NCBI GenBank assembly: GCA_004298435.1
Contig: SCSF01000161.1
Span: 1-59,765, forward strand
Source of the DNA: Beijerinckiaceae bacterium
GTDB lineage: Bacteria > Pseudomonadota > Alphaproteobacteria > Rhizobiales > Beijerinckiaceae
DNA length: 59,765 bases
Direction: 5' to 3'
Shown here: positions 35,664-44,446 of the stretch, piece after piece
Layout of the letters: each line of letters opens with the position of its first letter
How positions within the stretch are numbered: the first letter of the stretch is position 1
The notes under the pieces: model-generated
What the model was told of the DNA's origin: nothing
Databases searched by the model: none
The model's input: only the letters and a program-made list of their open reading frames with translations
Position numbers and translations under genes: made by a program

Positions 35664-37964
35664 ATGACTATCGCGGTGGTTGTCCTCATCCTTGTAATTG
35701 TCGCGATCGTCGCCGTATTCGCGTGGAGGCCATTGCGTTGCGCCCTGATCTCCGGTCCGCTGATGCGCCGCATCGGGCGGCGGTTGCCACCGCTGGGCGA
35801 GACTGAGCGGATCGCGCTCGACGCCGGCACAGTGGGTTGGGAGGGCGAGTTGTTCTCCGGGGCGCCATGCTGGCGTCGCTTGCTGGATTTCCCGGTCCGG
35901 CCCTTATCAGCCGAGGAGCAGACTTTCCTCGATGGTCCGGTCAACGCTCTTTGCGGCATGTTGGACGATGACCGGATCGAGCGCGAGGGTGATCTGCCGC
36001 CGGAAGTGTGGGGCAGCCTGCGCCGCGAACGGTTCTTTGGGATGGTGATCCCGAAGCAGTATGGCGGCCTTGGCTTCTCGGCGGCGGCCCATTCGGAGGT
36101 GGTGATGCGCCTCGCCAGCCGCAGCTTGACTGCGGCGGTGACTGTGATGGTCCCCAATTCGCTTGGTCCCGCCGAGCTGCTGCTGGCCTACGGCACCGAC
36201 GCGCAGAAGTCGCACTACTTGCCCCGCCTGGCCTGTGGCGAGGAGATTCCCTGCTTTGCCCTCACCGAGCCGCAGGCCGGCAGCGACGCCGCCAATGGCC
36301 GCGCCCGCGGCGTCGTCTGCCGCGGCACATGGCTGGGTCAGGAGGTGCTTGGGATGCGGCTGACTTTCCGCAAGCGCTACATCACCCTCGCTCCAGTGGC
36401 CACCGTCATCGGGCTGGCTTTCCGGCTCTACGACCCCGAGCATCTGCTGGGCGGAGCGGAGGATCGCGGCATCACCTGTGCATTGTTGCCGCGCGAGGTG
36501 GCGGGGCTGCGCATCGGCCGCCGTCACGACCCGATGGGGGCCGCATTCCAGAATGGGCCGATCGAGGGCGAGGACGTCTTCGTGCCGCTCGACGCCATCA
36601 TCGGCGGGGTGGCGCAGGCGGGCAACGGCTGGCGTATGCTGATGGAAGCGCTCGCGGCCGGGCGCGGCATTTCCCTGCCGTCAGTGGCGGTGGGGGCAGC
36701 CGAACTGGCGACTACCGCCGCCGCCGCCTATGCCACTGTACGCGAGCAGTTCGGCCTGCCCATCGGTCGTTTCGAGGGCGTGCGGGCACGTCTTTCCCGG
36801 CTTGCTGGCCTCACCTGGATCATGGAAGCGGGGCGGCGGTTGACGGTGGCGGCCATCGATGCCGGCGGACGCCCGGCGGTGGCCACCGCCATCGCCAAAG
36901 CCTATCTGACCGAAAACATGCGGCTCGCCATCAATGATGGCATGGACGTGCTGGCCGGAGTCGCCATCATGCGCGGCCCCGCCAATGTCCTGGCCCACGC
37001 CTATCAAGGGGCGCCGATCACCATCACTGTTGAGGGCGCCAATATCCTGACCCGGTCGCTGATTGTGTTCGGCCAGGGGGCGCTGCGCTGCCATCCGTTT
37101 CTCAGGGTGGAAACGGAAGCGGCGGCGAAGGGCGACGTTGCCGCCTTCGACCGCGCCCTGTTCGGGCACCTGCGCCACATGGGCGGCAACGCTTTTCGGC
37201 TGTTGCTTCCGGTTCTCATCCGGCTACCTGCGGACGCTGGACAAGAGGCGAACCACTACCGGGCGCTCAACCGGCTGTCGGCGGCTTTCGCCTTGATTGG
37301 GGATCTCACCCTGGCTGGACTGGGCGGTGTGCTCAAGCGGCGGGAGCACATCTCCGGCCGTCTGGCGGATGCGCTCGCCTGGCTTTATCTGGCCTCGGCG
37401 GCCCTCAAGCGTTTCCACGACACGGGCAAACCTGCCGCCATGCGCCCGGCGCTCGATTGGGGCCTCACCCATGCCCTGCATGAGGCGGAAGATGCGCTCG
37501 CTGGCGTACTCGCCAACCTGCCACGGCGTGGCGGCTTGCCTATCGCCGCCGGCGTGGTGCGATTGCTGGCGTTCCCGTTCGGCAGGCGTCATCCCGCTCC
37601 CGACGACCGCAGCGCCGAGGCTTTGGCCGACACCTTGCTGGCCGAGGACGGCGCGATGCGGGCCGGGCTAGGGCAGCACTTGTTCATGCCGCCGCCCGAT
37701 GAACCCGGCCTTGGGCGGCTGCTGGCGGCGGCGGCAGAAGCAGCGGCGGTGGCGCCGCTGCGCGCGAAACTGAGGAAGCCATTGAACAGGGAAACAGTTG
37801 TCGTCCTCGCCGACGCCGCGCTTGCCGAAGGCAGGATCAGCGCCGAGGAGCATCGCCGCCTGCTGGCCGCCGAGGCTTGCCGGGAGGCCGCCGTCGAGGT
37901 CGATGCCTTTCCAGCCGGAGGAAACTCTGAAGGTTCGGTCGCGGGGGCGGATCCGCATCCCTAA
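35664..37964 (+). CDS. FadE-like acyl-CoA dehydrogenase
   Basis: 766 residues from an ATG preceded by GAAGGAG. The N-terminus is a membrane anchor (AVVVLILVIVAIVAVFAW, residues 4-21), as in E. coli FadE. The dehydrogenase core lies at about 80-470: IPKQYGGLGFSAAAHSEVVM near 127, PCFALTEPQAGSDAANG near 195, EQFGLPIGRFEGV near 363 and ITITVEGANILTRSLIVFGQ near 451. The DUF1974-type C-terminal domain typical of FadE fills the rest, which explains the double length against ordinary acyl-CoA dehydrogenases. It makes the first double bond of each beta-oxidation turn, passing electrons to the respiratory chain. It is last in the operon and converges with the AidB-like gene, whose stop is one base away. 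Confidence 0.92.
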   Translation: MTIAVVVLILVIVAIVAVFAWRPLRCALISGPLMRRIGRRLPPLGETERIALDAGTVGWEGELFSGAPCWRRLLDFPVRPLSAEEQTFLDGPVNALCGMLDDDRIEREGDLPPEVWGSLRRERFFGMVIPKQYGGLGFSAAAHSEVVMRLASRSLTAAVTVMVPNSLGPAELLLAYGTDAQKSHYLPRLACGEEIPCFALTEPQAGSDAANGRARGVVCRGTWLGQEVLGMRLTFRKRYITLAPVATVIGLAFRLYDPEHLLGGAEDRGITCALLPREVAGLRIGRRHDPMGAAFQNGPIEGEDVFVPLDAIIGGVAQAGNGWRMLMEALAAGRGISLPSVAVGAAELATTAAAAYATVREQFGLPIGRFEGVRARLSRLAGLTWIMEAGRRLTVAAIDAGGRPAVATAIAKAYLTENMRLAINDGMDVLAGVAIMRGPANVLAHAYQGAPITITVEGANILTRSLIVFGQGALRCHPFLRVETEAAAKGDVAAFDRALFGHLRHMGGNAFRLLLPVLIRLPADAGQEANHYRALNRLSAAFALIGDLTLAGLGGVLKRREHISGRLADALAWLYLASAALKRFHDTGKPAAMRPALDWGLTHALHEAEDALAGVLANLPRRGGLPIAAGVVRLLAFPFGRRHPAPDDRSAEALADTLLAEDGAMRAGLGQHLFMPPPDEPGLGRLLAAAAEAAAVAPLRAKLRKPLNRETVVVLADAALAEGRISAEEHRRLLAAEACREAAVEVDAFPAGGNSEGSVAGADPHP

Positions 37965-39593
37965 TCAGGTTTCTGGCAAGGCCCGCTGCAACAACAGTTC
38001 CATCACGGTCGGATCGATGCGCGCCGAGCCGTAAAGGACACCACGCGGCTGGTCGAGTCGCGCGCGGATGAATGCTTCGGTCACGACGGCGGGCGCGCTT
38101 GCTTTCAGCGCCACAGCACTCGCGAGAAGTGCGATCCGTTCGGTAAGTGCGCGTGCGTCGCCTTCGTCGGTCGCTACGAGCCCCGTGTTATCGTCGTCGA
38201 GCTTCACTGACAGCTCTCGCGCGAGCGATCCGGCGACAGCGGCCTCAGGCTCCTGCTTCAGTGCGCGGAGCACGTCGAGCCCCATGACATTGCCCGAGCC
38301 TTCCCAGATGGCGTTCACGGGTGCCTCGCGGTAAAGCCGCGGCAGCGCACTTTCCTCCACATAAGCATTGCCGCCAAGGCACTCCATGGCTTCGTAAATG
38401 AAGGCCGGCGCGCGCTTGCAGATCCAGTACTTCGCCGCCGGCGTGATGAGGCGTGCATAAGCCGCCTCGCGAGGGTCTTTGCCGGCATTATCGAAAGCGC
38501 GGGCAAGGCGCATCACCAGCGCGATCGCTCCCTCAACCTCCAGCGCCAGTTCGGCAAGCACGGCCCGCATCATGGGTTGCTCGGAAAGGCGCTTCTGAAA
38601 AACAGTGCGATGGCGGCAATGGTGTAGTGCTTGAATCAAGGCCATGCGCATGAGGCCTGCGGACGCAATGGCGCAATCGACCCTTGTCATCTGCACCATC
38701 CGCAGGATGGTGCGAATGCCTTCTCCTTCCCCGCCAACACGCCAGGCGAATGCGCCGGCAAACTCCACCTCACATGAAGCGTTGGAGCGATTGCCGAGCT
38801 TATCTTTCAGGCGCTGAATGCGCAGCGCGTTGACCGAGCCATCGGGCCGGAAGCGCGGCATGAGAAAACAACTGAGTCCTCCAGGCGCCTGCGCCAGCAC
38901 CAGGAATGCGTCACTCATCGGCGCAGACAGAAACCATTTGTGTCCGACAAGGAAATATCCCTCGCCCGCCGGCGTGGCGGTCGTGGTGTTGGCGCGCACA
39001 TCCGTGCCGCCCTGCTTCTCAGTCATTCCCATGCCGAGCGTGATGCCGGCTTTCTCCCACCATGGCCGGAATTCGCCGTCATAGTTGCGGCTTAACATCT
39101 TCGGCGCGAGCTTCCTGGCCAGTGCCGGCTCGGCGGCCAGCCCCGCGAGAGCCGCGCGCGTCATGGTAACAGGGCAAAGGTGGCCGGTTTCGACCTGAGC
39201 CGCCATGTAGAAACGCGCGGCACGCACCACCTCGGCGGGCGCAGCGGCACGCTCGCCGTCGTCGGACCAGGTTGAGCTGTGCAGACCAGCGGCCACGCTC
39301 TCGGCCAACAAGCGATGATAAGCGGGATGAAACTCGATCGCGTCGCGGCGCAACCCCTTCGCGTCAAAAGCGTGCAGCTTCGGCGGGTTTTCGTTGGCCT
39401 CGCGGCCCAATGCAAGCATGGCCGCGCTGCCCCAGCGCTGTCCAAACGCCGAAAGCGCTGCCGCCTCAGTCGCACCGCCATTCGCGTTGACGGACTCTCG
39501 AAGCGGCAGATCGCTGTCGTAAAGATTGATGTTCTCCAGGGGCGGCGACTGGTTGGACACCTCGTGGGTGTCAAAGCAAGCAGGGAAATCCAT
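37965..39593 (-). CDS. AidB-like acyl-CoA dehydrogenase
   Basis: 542 residues from the ATG at 39593, which has a GAGG nine bases upstream; a longer frame to 39638 has no such site. The layout of AidB is clear: NINLYDSDLPLRE near 20, WWEKAGITLGMGMTEKQGGT near 176, an FAD-binding core, HRTVFQKRLSEQPMMRAVLA near 330 and ECLGGNAYVEESALPRLYRE near 400, then IWEGSGNVMGLDVLRA. AidB is tied to the adaptive response to alkylation in E. coli, and its homologues also work in leucine/isovaleryl-type oxidation. Whether this one acts in DNA protection or acyl-CoA oxidation cannot be decided. It is convergent with the beta-oxidation operon. Confidence 0.9.
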   Translation of the reverse strand: MDFPACFDTHEVSNQSPPLENINLYDSDLPLRESVNANGGATEAAALSAFGQRWGSAAMLALGREANENPPKLHAFDAKGLRRDAIEFHPAYHRLLAESVAAGLHSSTWSDDGERAAAPAEVVRAARFYMAAQVETGHLCPVTMTRAALAGLAAEPALARKLAPKMLSRNYDGEFRPWWEKAGITLGMGMTEKQGGTDVRANTTTATPAGEGYFLVGHKWFLSAPMSDAFLVLAQAPGGLSCFLMPRFRPDGSVNALRIQRLKDKLGNRSNASCEVEFAGAFAWRVGGEGEGIRTILRMVQMTRVDCAIASAGLMRMALIQALHHCRHRTVFQKRLSEQPMMRAVLAELALEVEGAIALVMRLARAFDNAGKDPREAAYARLITPAAKYWICKRAPAFIYEAMECLGGNAYVEESALPRLYREAPVNAIWEGSGNVMGLDVLRALKQEPEAAVAGSLARELSVKLDDDNTGLVATDEGDARALTERIALLASAVALKASAPAVVTEAFIRARLDQPRGVLYGSARIDPTVMELLLQRALPET

Positions 39594-39757
39594 GGTCAAG
39601 CGCCTCGTGCACGGGCATCGTAGCACGGCTGGCGCCACAAGCTGAAAGCGCTTCTGCGCAAAGCTGCCGAACGTACCGCCGCCACAGGATATGAGCTGCT
39701 TTGAGTGGAAACCGCTCTAAAATTTAGCTCAGCTTGCCGCGCGCAGGTAATCGCCCG

Positions 39758-40303
39758 CTATCTTTTAGGTCGGAAAGATTTGAGTTGCGCCGGGTCGGTT
39801 TCGATCCGCGCCGCGCCGATCAGATCGAGGCAATAGGGAACCGCGGGAAAGACCGCATTGAGGCAGACCTCAATCGAGGCTGGCTTGCCCGGCAGATTGA
39901 TGATGAGGCAGGCGTTGCGGTGCGCAGCGAGCTGGCGCGACAGAATGGCTGTTGGCACTTGTTGCAGGCTCACCTGCCGCATCAACTCGCCAAACCCTGG
40001 CAGCACACGCGGCGCTGCGGCGAGCGTCGCCTCGGGCGTGAGATCGCGGGGGCTCGGTCCGGTTCCACCTGTCGTCAGAATAAGATCGCAGCCGTCCTTG
40101 TCGGCGAGCTCGATCAAGGTGTCGCGCACGGATTCGAAACCATCAGGGATGATCCGGCGCAGCGTCTTGAAGGGGGTCGTCAGAATCCTTTCGAGATATG
40201 CGACGATCGCGGGGCCGCTCTCGTCCTGATAGACGCCAGCCGAGGCACGATCCGAGGCGGTGACAACGCCGATAATGGCTGGCCGCTCTGACTGCTCCGT
40301 CAT
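39758..40303 (-). CDS. mogA: Molybdopterin adenylyltransferase (MogA/MoaB family)
   Basis: 181 residues with a GGAGG site before the ATG. Family motifs: GVVTASDRASAGVYQDESGP near 12-31, CDLILTTGGTGPSPRDLTPE near 72-91 and a C-terminal LIINLPGKPASIEVCLNAV near 134. The TGGTG loop binds molybdopterin and the neighbouring aspartates bind Mg2+. The enzyme adenylylates molybdopterin before molybdenum insertion in the cytoplasm. It stands alone, with a repeat element upstream (40362-40460) and no other molybdenum-cofactor gene nearby. Length and motifs are those of MogA; MoaB-type proteins are similar, so the exact name could differ. Confidence 0.92.
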   Translation of the reverse strand: MTEQSERPAIIGVVTASDRASAGVYQDESGPAIVAYLERILTTPFKTLRRIIPDGFESVRDTLIELADKDGCDLILTTGGTGPSPRDLTPEATLAAAPRVLPGFGELMRQVSLQQVPTAILSRQLAAHRNACLIINLPGKPASIEVCLNAVFPAVPYCLDLIGAARIETDPAQLKSFRPKR

Positions 40304-40361
40304 CGATCCTCCAATTACTTCAAGCGTCGTACGCGACCCCGGGCCGTTGCGCGCGGAAGCC

Positions 40362-40460
40362 TGGAACCGTTCCGATTTGATGGAATCAGAACCGTGGTTC
40401 TATTTTTTCTACGCGTTTTCTTCACGCGAACCAGTAGCTACTTCGCTCGAAAACGCTCTC
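40362..40460. repeat. Dispersed intergenic repeat of Hyphomicrobiales type
   Basis: The stretch running from ggaaccgttccgatttgatg to acttcgctcgaaaacgctct, with acgcgttttcttcacgcgaa inside, is a sequence I recognise from many intergenic regions of Rhizobiales genomes. It contains short inverted segments. A shorter related piece (gtggaaaccgctctaaaatt) occurs near 39706. Confidence 0.55.
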
Positions 40461-40467
40461 GGAACTC

Positions 40468-40773
40468 TCAATGATGCCAGTCTTGCTGCACCGGCAATTC
40501 GCCGGTGACTTCTACATGGGCGCTCTCGGCCGCCGCCAGCAGTTTCTTTTCGGAAAATCTGAGTGCGAAAAGTCGCCCGTCGTCGGTACGCAACTGGATG
40601 TCATTGCGACCAAATACGCTCTGAAGGATAACTGCCTCGATCCGGATTTCCCCGGAGCTTGTAATGCCTATCTTCGGCTGCAGGAAGCCATCGAAATCAT
40701 AGGCCGCGCGGCCCACATCCTCGCCGTCGCGCATGATGACGCCGTTACCTGAGAGAGAACCGAGATAGCGCAT
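40468..40773 (-). CDS. Conserved-looking hypothetical protein, 101 residues
   Basis: No named family. It is a soluble, beta-rich small protein: MRYLGSLSGNGVIMRDGEDV at the start, an alternation of hydrophobic and charged residues, and IQLRTDDGRLFALRFSEKKL near 59-78. AAAGGA lies seven bases before the ATG. The opposite strand has an overlapping open frame (40471-40752), but its product lacks protein-like patterning and a ribosome site. The protein resembles a short alphaproteobacterial hypothetical seen near housekeeping genes. Function unknown. Confidence 0.65.
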   Translation of the reverse strand: MRYLGSLSGNGVIMRDGEDVGRAAYDFDGFLQPKIGITSSGEIRIEAVILQSVFGRNDIQLRTDDGRLFALRFSEKKLLAAAESAHVEVTGELPVQQDWHH

Positions 40774-40809
40774 CGAGACGTCCTTTAATTCTGTCGGAGG
40801 AAAATTCGA

Positions 40810-40941
40810 TCAACCCTTCTTTTTCGGCGCGGTGGCCGAGGCCACGACGCCTCTGGTCATTGTGGCCGGAGGTTTGGAGGCTTCCTTGGCCTTCTTTGGC
40901 TTTTTAGTTTCCTTGTTGCTGCGTTGCTGCCCCTTGGCCAT
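40810..40941 (-). CDS. Small basic protein (43 residues, MAKGQQRSN type)
   Basis: A lysine-rich 43-residue reading frame, MAKGQQRSNKETKKPKKAKE at its start and ATAPKKKG at its end. GGGAGAAGGA directly upstream is a strong ribosome site. Proteins starting MAKGQxRSN are common short hypotheticals of alphaproteobacteria, which is recognition from memory. The very basic composition suggests RNA or DNA contact, but no function is known. A terminator at 41000-41025 isolates it from the cold-shock gene upstream. Confidence 0.7.
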   Translation of the reverse strand: MAKGQQRSNKETKKPKKAKEASKPPATMTRGVVASATAPKKKG

Positions 40942-41301
40942 GTTCCTTCTCCCAAAATCAGATGATGATATTGATTATATGGGGCTGAAAAATAAAAAAG
41001 CCCCGCCGCCTTCAAGGCGTGGGGCCACGGCAACGGATGTAAGGGCGACCCCAACATGCCTGGAAGCTTGCCGAACTTTCCAACACCACCTTCAATAAAA
41101 CCGCCAGTACATCCGTGGTCGGCTTTATCGAGGCGATGCTGGGGGCGGAGGCTCATGAATCATGAGCCGCCGACAGAGCGATTTCAAATCCGATGCGATT
41201 TCATGTCTGAACTCGCGGATATTTGAGGCCGCTCTCATTTCAAGACAGCGCGCGTTCCGCTATCCGCAACCGAACGTCACAAGACGCTTCCGCGGCAGCT
41301 C
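40942..41301. other. Interval between small basic gene and cold-shock gene
   Basis: It holds the reverse-strand terminator at about 40991-41025. On the forward strand there is also a short open tail (41045-41161, SVVGFIEAMLGAEAHES before TGA) that looks protein-like but has no start codon. It may be the end of a decayed gene. Confidence 0.4.
40991..41025 (-). terminator. Rho-independent terminator (reverse strand)
   Basis: Read on the reverse strand, GCCCCACGCC, loop ttgaa, then GGCGGCGGGGC is followed by TTTTTTATTTTT. It should end the cold-shock transcript and protect the downstream small gene. Confidence 0.8.
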
Positions 41302-41514
41302 TCAGGCCACAACCTGGAGCTTGTCGGCTGACATTTTGCCGCTCTTGCGGTCGGCCACGAGCTCAAAGCTCACCTTCTGACCCTCATGCAGGCTGTTGAG
41401 GCCCGCGCGCTCAACGGCGCTGATGTGGACGAATGCATCGGTGCCGCCGTTATCCGGCGCGATGAAACCGAAGCCCTTCTGGGCATTGAACCATTTTACG
41501 GTTCCCGAAGCCAT
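41302..41514 (-). CDS. Cold-shock protein (CspA family)
   Basis: 70 residues, the full cold-shock domain: [15 protein letters not shown] at 4-18 contains RNP1 (KGFGFI) and [14 protein letters not shown] at 26-39 contains RNP2 (VHIS). The product binds single-stranded RNA or DNA in the cytoplasm and melts mRNA structure. As usual for this family it is monocistronic, with a long leader. A terminator lies downstream at 40991-41025. Motifs are complete, so I am certain of the family. Which of the several paralogues of an alphaproteobacterium this is cannot be said. Confidence 0.96.
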   Translation of the reverse strand: MASGTVKWFNAQKGFGFIAPDNGGTDAFVHISAVERAGLNSLHEGQKVSFELVADRKSGKMSADKLQVVA

Positions 41515-42003
41515 GGGAAACCCTTTCTAAACGCATGGATTTAGCTTGCCCGCTCGGACGCGAGCCGTCGAATTCGCATTTTCGGGAGAGAGGATTTTCG
41601 GTCTGGCGGGGAAAATACCGCGCCGCCAAGTCTTCTGGCCGTCTATCGACTTACCTAATATGGACCTCTTCATGTGAAGATTCAAGAACTATTTCAAAAA
41701 TACCAAGAAAATCTGGCAGATCAATTTGAAATAGCAGCGTGGAATACGCTCAAACAAGAGGACTTTAGCAGTAATTCTCAAACTTTGCCGCGGAAAAACT
41801 AATTTGGGCCGACGTTATGCCCAGGTTACCCACGGCCGCGCCGAAGCTGGCGCCATGTCCTCTTTGTCGCCCTGCGTGTCGCCTCCTTCAGGGAGCCCTG
41901 GAATGTCTGGCTGCTGGCCAATGAACCCTTCGCGGTCTATGAGGTTGACGAAAGGGCGTTTTTTGAAAGATCTCCAGCGTATAATGGATACAGGAGCCAT
42001 AGA
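41515..42003. other. Divergent intergenic region between csp and 42004
   Basis: AT-rich in its middle (41650-41800), probably the cold-shock promoter and 5' leader. From about 41818 the frame of the 42004 gene stays open upstream (WRHVLFVALRVASFREPWNV and on), but no ATG or GTG was found in it. An earlier unusual start, or a decayed upstream gene fused in frame, is possible. Confidence 0.4.
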
Positions 42004-42222
42004 ATGAGCACATTGGAAAGACCGCGCGAGATTATCGAATATTGCCTCAAGCCGTTCAATCTTTCTCCGGGGTCTGAGGAATACAAGGAGGCCTATCGCC
42101 GGCTCGAGCATGTCATCAAAACCTTGCAGGCGGCGGCGCGGCGCGCCAATCAGCCGGCGGCTGTCGATTTTTCGCAGATGAATACGATTACGCTTAACGA
42201 GGAAGCGCACGGCAACGAGTGA
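42004..42222 (+). CDS. Small hypothetical protein, 72 residues
   Basis: The product is acidic and helical (MSTLERPREIIEYCLKPFNL, then a heptad-like EEYKEAYRRLEHVIKTLQAA near 26). A CAGGAG site precedes the ATG. It is followed after 71 bases by the pentapeptide-repeat gene on the same strand. I do not recognise the family. The frame is open further upstream without a usable start. Confidence 0.55.
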   Translation: MSTLERPREIIEYCLKPFNLSPGSEEYKEAYRRLEHVIKTLQAAARRANQPAAVDFSQMNTITLNEEAHGNE

Positions 42223-42293
42223 GAGCGCGTTCCGTTTTCCTGCCTTCAGTCCGAGGCCGGATGCGCTGTCCAGAAGAGATAAGGACGTCCAGC

Positions 42294-43085
42294 ATGATGC
42301 GCCTTCTCGCATACACGATTGCGGTTGTCGTTATTCTTGGCGGCGGCTTCGCATTTGCTCCGGGCGTCGTGGCACAGGATCTGCCTGCCGGCATCGATCT
42401 CAACTCGCCGCAATATACGACTGCGGAGATGAGCCGGGTCGATATTGAGAAGCTGCTGGCCTCCGGGAAAAAGCCCGACCTTTCCGACAAGAGCCTCAAC
42501 GGGCTGGACCTGTCCGGGCTCGATCTCTCCGGCGTCAACTTCCGCGCCGCGCGGCTCGACAAGACAAAATTTGCGGGCGCACGGCTCAGCGGCGCGATCT
42601 TCGATCAGGTCTGGGCAATCGGGGCTGATTTTTCCGGCGCTGATCTGACTCACGCCTCCTTGTTTTCGGCCCAGATGCAGAAAACGAATTTCAATAATGC
42701 CGATCTTTCCCATGCGCGCATCGTTGCAGATTTTTCCGGCGCGCAAATGCGCAAGGCAAAATTCGTCGGGGCCGATATGTCGGCCGATATGAAAAACCAG
42801 TCGATGGGCCTGATGCACGCCGTGCTCCGCTCCGTCGATCTGCGCGGCGCCGATTTTCAAGGCGCCAATCTCGCTCGTGCCGATCTCGAATTTTCGCAAT
42901 TTGCGGGCGCCAATTTTACGAAGGCCAATCTGACTGGCGCGGATGCCGGCGGCTCCGATTTTCGCGGCGCGATCTTCGGCGATACGGTTTTGGACCAATG
43001 CGATGTCTCCGGTGCGGAGATTGATCCGGCGCAAATGCCCTATTTCGCCAAGGCGGAAAATCTCGATCGCGTGATCAAGCACTGA
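42294..43085 (+). CDS. Secreted or periplasmic pentapeptide-repeat protein
   Basis: 263 residues from ATG 42294 with AAGGAC upstream. The signal peptide is MMRLLAYTIAVVVILGGGFA followed by FAPGVVAQ, with cleavage expected after VVA. Residues about 65-250 are runs of the A(D/N)LXX pentapeptide repeat: LNGLDLSGLDLSGVNFRAAR, then ADFSGADLTHASLF, VDLRGADFQGANLARADLEF, and so on. Such runs fold as a right-handed quadrilateral beta helix. Family members inside cells can mimic DNA. This one is exported, so a structural or binding role in the envelope is more likely. Function unknown. Confidence 0.88.
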   Translation: MMRLLAYTIAVVVILGGGFAFAPGVVAQDLPAGIDLNSPQYTTAEMSRVDIEKLLASGKKPDLSDKSLNGLDLSGLDLSGVNFRAARLDKTKFAGARLSGAIFDQVWAIGADFSGADLTHASLFSAQMQKTNFNNADLSHARIVADFSGAQMRKAKFVGADMSADMKNQSMGLMHAVLRSVDLRGADFQGANLARADLEFSQFAGANFTKANLTGADAGGSDFRGAIFGDTVLDQCDVSGAEIDPAQMPYFAKAENLDRVIKH

Positions 43086-43647
43086 GAGAGCGGCGATCTG
43101 GACTCGAGACGTTGCGATCCAGCGGATAGCTTGCCTCGACGACATAGGGGCCGCCGCCTGTCGAAGCGCGTGATGAGAACAGCACGAAGTGATCGACGTC
43201 GAATTGCCGCGAGAAGAAAAGGCCGCGTGCCGAAAGATATGCAGCAACCGCGGAAGCCGAAGCATCGCGCAAGCGCGCCAGCGTGACATGCGGCGTGAAT
43301 TTCCGCGGCTCCGGCGCAATGCCGATGCGCCGCATCAGCCGTTCCTGTTCGGCCTGAAGCTCGACGAGTGGCTGTGACGGCTTTGCCTTGGCGACGATTG
43401 CGCGCGGCCGCGCGCCGCCGAAGGAATCCAGTGTTTCGAGAGTCACTGTAAAGGCGGGACGGCGAATCTGTTCGAGCGTCATTGCGATGTCGCGCGCGGT
43501 TGCAGAGTCGATGTCGCCGATGAAGCGTAATGTCATGTGGTAATTTTCGGCGTCGATCCACCGCGCGCCGGAAAGCCCGCCCCGGAGGCTGGCGAGTTCC
43601 GCAGCGATGTCAGAGGGGATCTCGATACCCGTGAACAGACGGGGCAT
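43075..43647 (-). CDS. thpR: RNA 2',3'-cyclic phosphodiesterase (ThpR/LigT)
   Basis: 190 residues from ATG 43647, with GAGGAGGA just upstream; the open frame to 43818 has no ribosome site. The two HxT motifs of the 2H phosphoesterase family are present: H37 in NYHMTLRFIG and H120 in FTPHVTLARL. They bind and cleave a 2',3'-cyclic phosphate, and the enzyme opens it to the 2'-phosphate end. It is cytoplasmic and acts on RNA ends in repair or ligation. The C-terminal end overlaps the tail of the convergent pentapeptide gene by 11 bases. Length is as usual for the family. Confidence 0.93.
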   Translation of the reverse strand: MPRLFTGIEIPSDIAAELASLRGGLSGARWIDAENYHMTLRFIGDIDSATARDIAMTLEQIRRPAFTVTLETLDSFGGARPRAIVAKAKPSQPLVELQAEQERLMRRIGIAPEPRKFTPHVTLARLRDASASAVAAYLSARGLFFSRQFDVDHFVLFSSRASTGGGPYVVEASYPLDRNVSSPDRRSLSA

Positions 43648-43762
43648 AGGGTCCTCCTCGAAATTGTCTTCAGCCACGAAGCCAAAGCCTGAACCAGATT
43701 GCCGTGGCATTCTGATCTGAAACCCCAGATCAAGAAAGCCCGTGCGGCAAAATTCCCCGCAT

Positions 43763-44446
43763 TCAAGTCTTTGCAGGAATGCTCCGCAACATGGTTTCGA
43801 CCTGCGGCAGAATTCCATGCACCATGATCGCGACGCCAGCCGCGTTAGGGTGCATCCCGTCCGGGAGCGTCAATTCCTTGTGAGTTGCGACACCCGCGAG
43901 AAAGAATGGATAGAGCGGCGCATGATATTTGTCCGCGAGATCGCGATAGATTTTATCGAAAGCCTCGCCATATTCTTTTCCGAGACTGGGCGTCGCCTGC
44001 ATCCCGGCGATCAACACCTTGATATGGCGTGCCGACAGACGGGCGAGGATCTTGTCGAGCGTCGCACGGATAACGGCAGGCTCCACTCCGCGCAGCATGT
44101 CATTGGCGCCGAGTTCAAGGATGACGGCCTGGGTGCCTGCCGGTATGCTCCAGTCAAGCCGGGCAAGGCCGCCCGTGGCGGTGTCTCCCGAAACGCCGGC
44201 ATTGATCACGCTGACATCGAACCCATCTTTGCGTAAAGCCTTTTGAAGCACTGCCGGAAAAGCCTCGTCGGCAGGCAGGAGGTAGCCTGCTGTGAGACTG
44301 TCGCCAAAGGCGACGACTTTAATCGGCGCGGCGGCGTCCGCTCCCACGGGCATTGCGAGGCAGACTATCGACGAAAGCGTCAATGCCCAAAGCAGTAAAG
44401 CGATCAAACGTCCCGCCCCGGATTCGTGGCGTCGGCGCGGAACCAT
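43763..44446 (-). CDS. tesA: SGNH arylesterase/lysophospholipase (TesA-like)
   Basis: 227 residues from ATG 44446; an upstream open frame to 44521 only shadows the divergent gene. The signal peptide is basic then hydrophobic (RLIALLLWALTLSSIVCLAM) with cleavage near GADAAA. SGNH blocks: catalytic S50 in VVAFGDSLTAGY, G84-type INAGVSGDTA, N115 in ELGANDM, and D196/H199 in LPDGMHPN. The enzyme hydrolyses acyl esters in the periplasm. The tesA, ybbA, ybbP arrangement with tesA divergent is the same as in E. coli. Its start codon overlaps that of the ABC gene in the palindrome CCATGG, so the two starts cannot both have normal leaders. Confidence 0.92.
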   Translation of the reverse strand: MVPRRRHESGAGRLIALLLWALTLSSIVCLAMPVGADAAAPIKVVAFGDSLTAGYLLPADEAFPAVLQKALRKDGFDVSVINAGVSGDTATGGLARLDWSIPAGTQAVILELGANDMLRGVEPAVIRATLDKILARLSARHIKVLIAGMQATPSLGKEYGEAFDKIYRDLADKYHAPLYPFFLAGVATHKELTLPDGMHPNAAGVAIMVHGILPQVETMLRSIPAKT